From positions 1 through 64,000 of the forward strand of contig NZ_JAVJSE010000037.1 of assembly GCF_040219615.1 (NCBI RefSeq): DNA of 64,000 bases, in the 5' to 3' direction. The translations under genes and the position numbers were made by a program. Origin of the DNA: Thalassobaculum_A sp040219615 (GTDB lineage Bacteria > Pseudomonadota > Alphaproteobacteria > Thalassobaculales > Thalassobaculaceae). Positions 63,490-64,000 of this stretch are shown piece after piece. Position 1 is the stretch's first letter. The number at the start of each line of letters is the position of its first letter. Under the pieces are notes generated by a model, which saw nothing but the letters and a program-made list of their open reading frames with translations, searched no databases and was not told the DNA's origin.

Positions 63490-64000
63490 ATGCTGTTGCT
63501 CCCGTCGCCTGCTTCCATTGTCCGAATCGCGAAGGCCGGTGTCGCCGGCCTGCTGCTTCTCTTCCCACTGCCGTCCGTCGCCCTGTCCGCGGACGAGACC
63601 GACGGCGCCTTCTATTCGGCCGCGATCTTCGACAAGGCGGTGATCCCGGTCAGTGCCGCCACCCTGCGGGGCCTGCAGACGGTTTCAGGCCCGGCCCGGC
63701 TGCCGGCCTCGGTCCTGGAGTTCCGGCGGACCTGGAAGGCCGAGCAGGCGGCGCGCGACCGGTTGCTCGACAGCCTGCTCGCCACCACCGACGATCCGGT
63801 CGACCGCGAGCGGATCAGCCGGTCGGTCGCGAACGACGAGATCTGGCGCAAGTTCGACCGGCTCCTCAGCTTCGCCGGCTATTCCAGCCGCAACCTCGCC
63901 GACGTCACGACCGCCTACTACGTGATCGCCTGGGAGGTGGTCAGGGACGGCCAGGCGATCGACTATCTCGGCGGTGTCCGGCAGGTCCGCGATTCGGTGG
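63490..64000 (+). CDS. Secreted protein of unknown function (cut by window end)
   Basis: The first 170 codons are visible, with no stop before the window end. A signal peptide (AGVAGLLLLFPLPSVALS) is cut near residue 33 before ADETDG. The mature part has RKFDRLLSFAGYSSRNLADV and VTTAYYVIAWEVVRDGQA, a periplasmic helical look; I do not recognise the family. ATG63490 lies 85 bases after the channel stop in the same direction. Confidence 0.72.
   Translation, partial: MLLLPSPASIVRIAKAGVAGLLLLFPLPSVALSADETDGAFYSAAIFDKAVIPVSAATLRGLQTVSGPARLPASVLEFRRTWKAEQAARDRLLDSLLATTDDPVDRERISRSVANDEIWRKFDRLLSFAGYSSRNLADVTTAYYVIAWEVVRDGQAIDYLGGVRQVRDSV

Overview
The window is very GC-rich (by eye close to 70%), almost fully coding, and organised in short directons with 1- or 4-base stop/start overlaps. 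Gene content (heme A synthase CtaA, SAM- and glutathione-dependent enzymes, many amino-acid, nucleobase and carnitine-type catabolic genes, a secondary groESL, dispersed inverted repeats carrying GTCATTCCGGA) points to the chromosome of a free-living alphaproteobacterium, most likely in or near the Rhodospirillales. The taxonomic assignment is inference. No phage, plasmid, CRISPR array or recognisable transposase was seen.

Layout. 0.2-4.8 kb: outer-membrane-like beta-barrel protein, then two ABC permeases and an NMT1/THI5-like binding protein (no ATPase in view). 4.9-10.6 kb: lipoprotein hydrolase, glutaredoxin-MauE fusion, GST, Nudix hydrolase, a LysR regulator divergent from a four-gene operon (103-aa protein, 5-formyl-THF cyclo-ligase, DUF488, PAS). 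10.6-16.8 kb: a decayed copy of a fumarylacetoacetate-hydrolase-family gene, an RTX-type protein, a TPR/GT-D fusion protein, the intact FAH-family gene and a maleate-isomerase-like gene. 17-19.3 kb: ParB-like small protein, DadA, MgtC. 19.6-22.9 kb: secondary groES-groEL with four small uncharacterised genes, one of only 49 codons. 23-31.4 kb: Ldh-type dehydrogenase, DmpA-type peptidase, gamma-butyrobetaine-hydroxylase-like enzyme, class III cyclase, DinG/XPD-like helicase, tandem GNATs. 31.7-38.8 kb: CtaA, hydrolase, tRNA-Ser(CGA), TPR/radical-SAM/SPASM protein, YghU-type GST, a racemase-fold protein without its catalytic cysteines, an SDR. 38.9-47.5 kb: Kef-type antiporter, amidohydrolase, CobW GTPase, VapBC, methyltransferase, DEAD-box helicase, RlmJ, NIPSNAP protein. 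47.6-54.7 kb: DUF3574 protein, then a BMP-family nucleoside/nucleobase ABC importer (binding protein, double ATPase, two permeases) ending in a cytosine-deaminase-like amidohydrolase. 55-64 kb: Gfo/Idh/MocA oxidoreductase, PrpF/hydrolase pair, CorA, metallo-beta-lactamase-fold enzyme, GFA protein, MscS-type channel and a secreted protein cut by the window end.

How the parts work together. The clearest functional unit is 48.3-54.5 kb: uptake of a nucleoside or nucleobase followed by deamination. The groESL block looks like a stress-response module with an uncharacterised small-protein cluster. Two proteins 20 kb apart (13.0 and 34.4 kb) share an N-terminal TPR region followed by a putative glycosyltransferase-like or radical SAM/SPASM catalytic domain.

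The most distinctive genome-level signal is a family of about ten roughly 150-bp inverted-repeat elements in intergenic DNA, dense around the nucleobase operon, with ends matching GCCCGTCGC-nn-CGTGGGTTCCGG. Next to them lies a truncated copy of the codA-like 3' end. A separate FAH-family pseudogene has lost two internal segments exactly between short direct repeats. Together they record local duplication and deletion.
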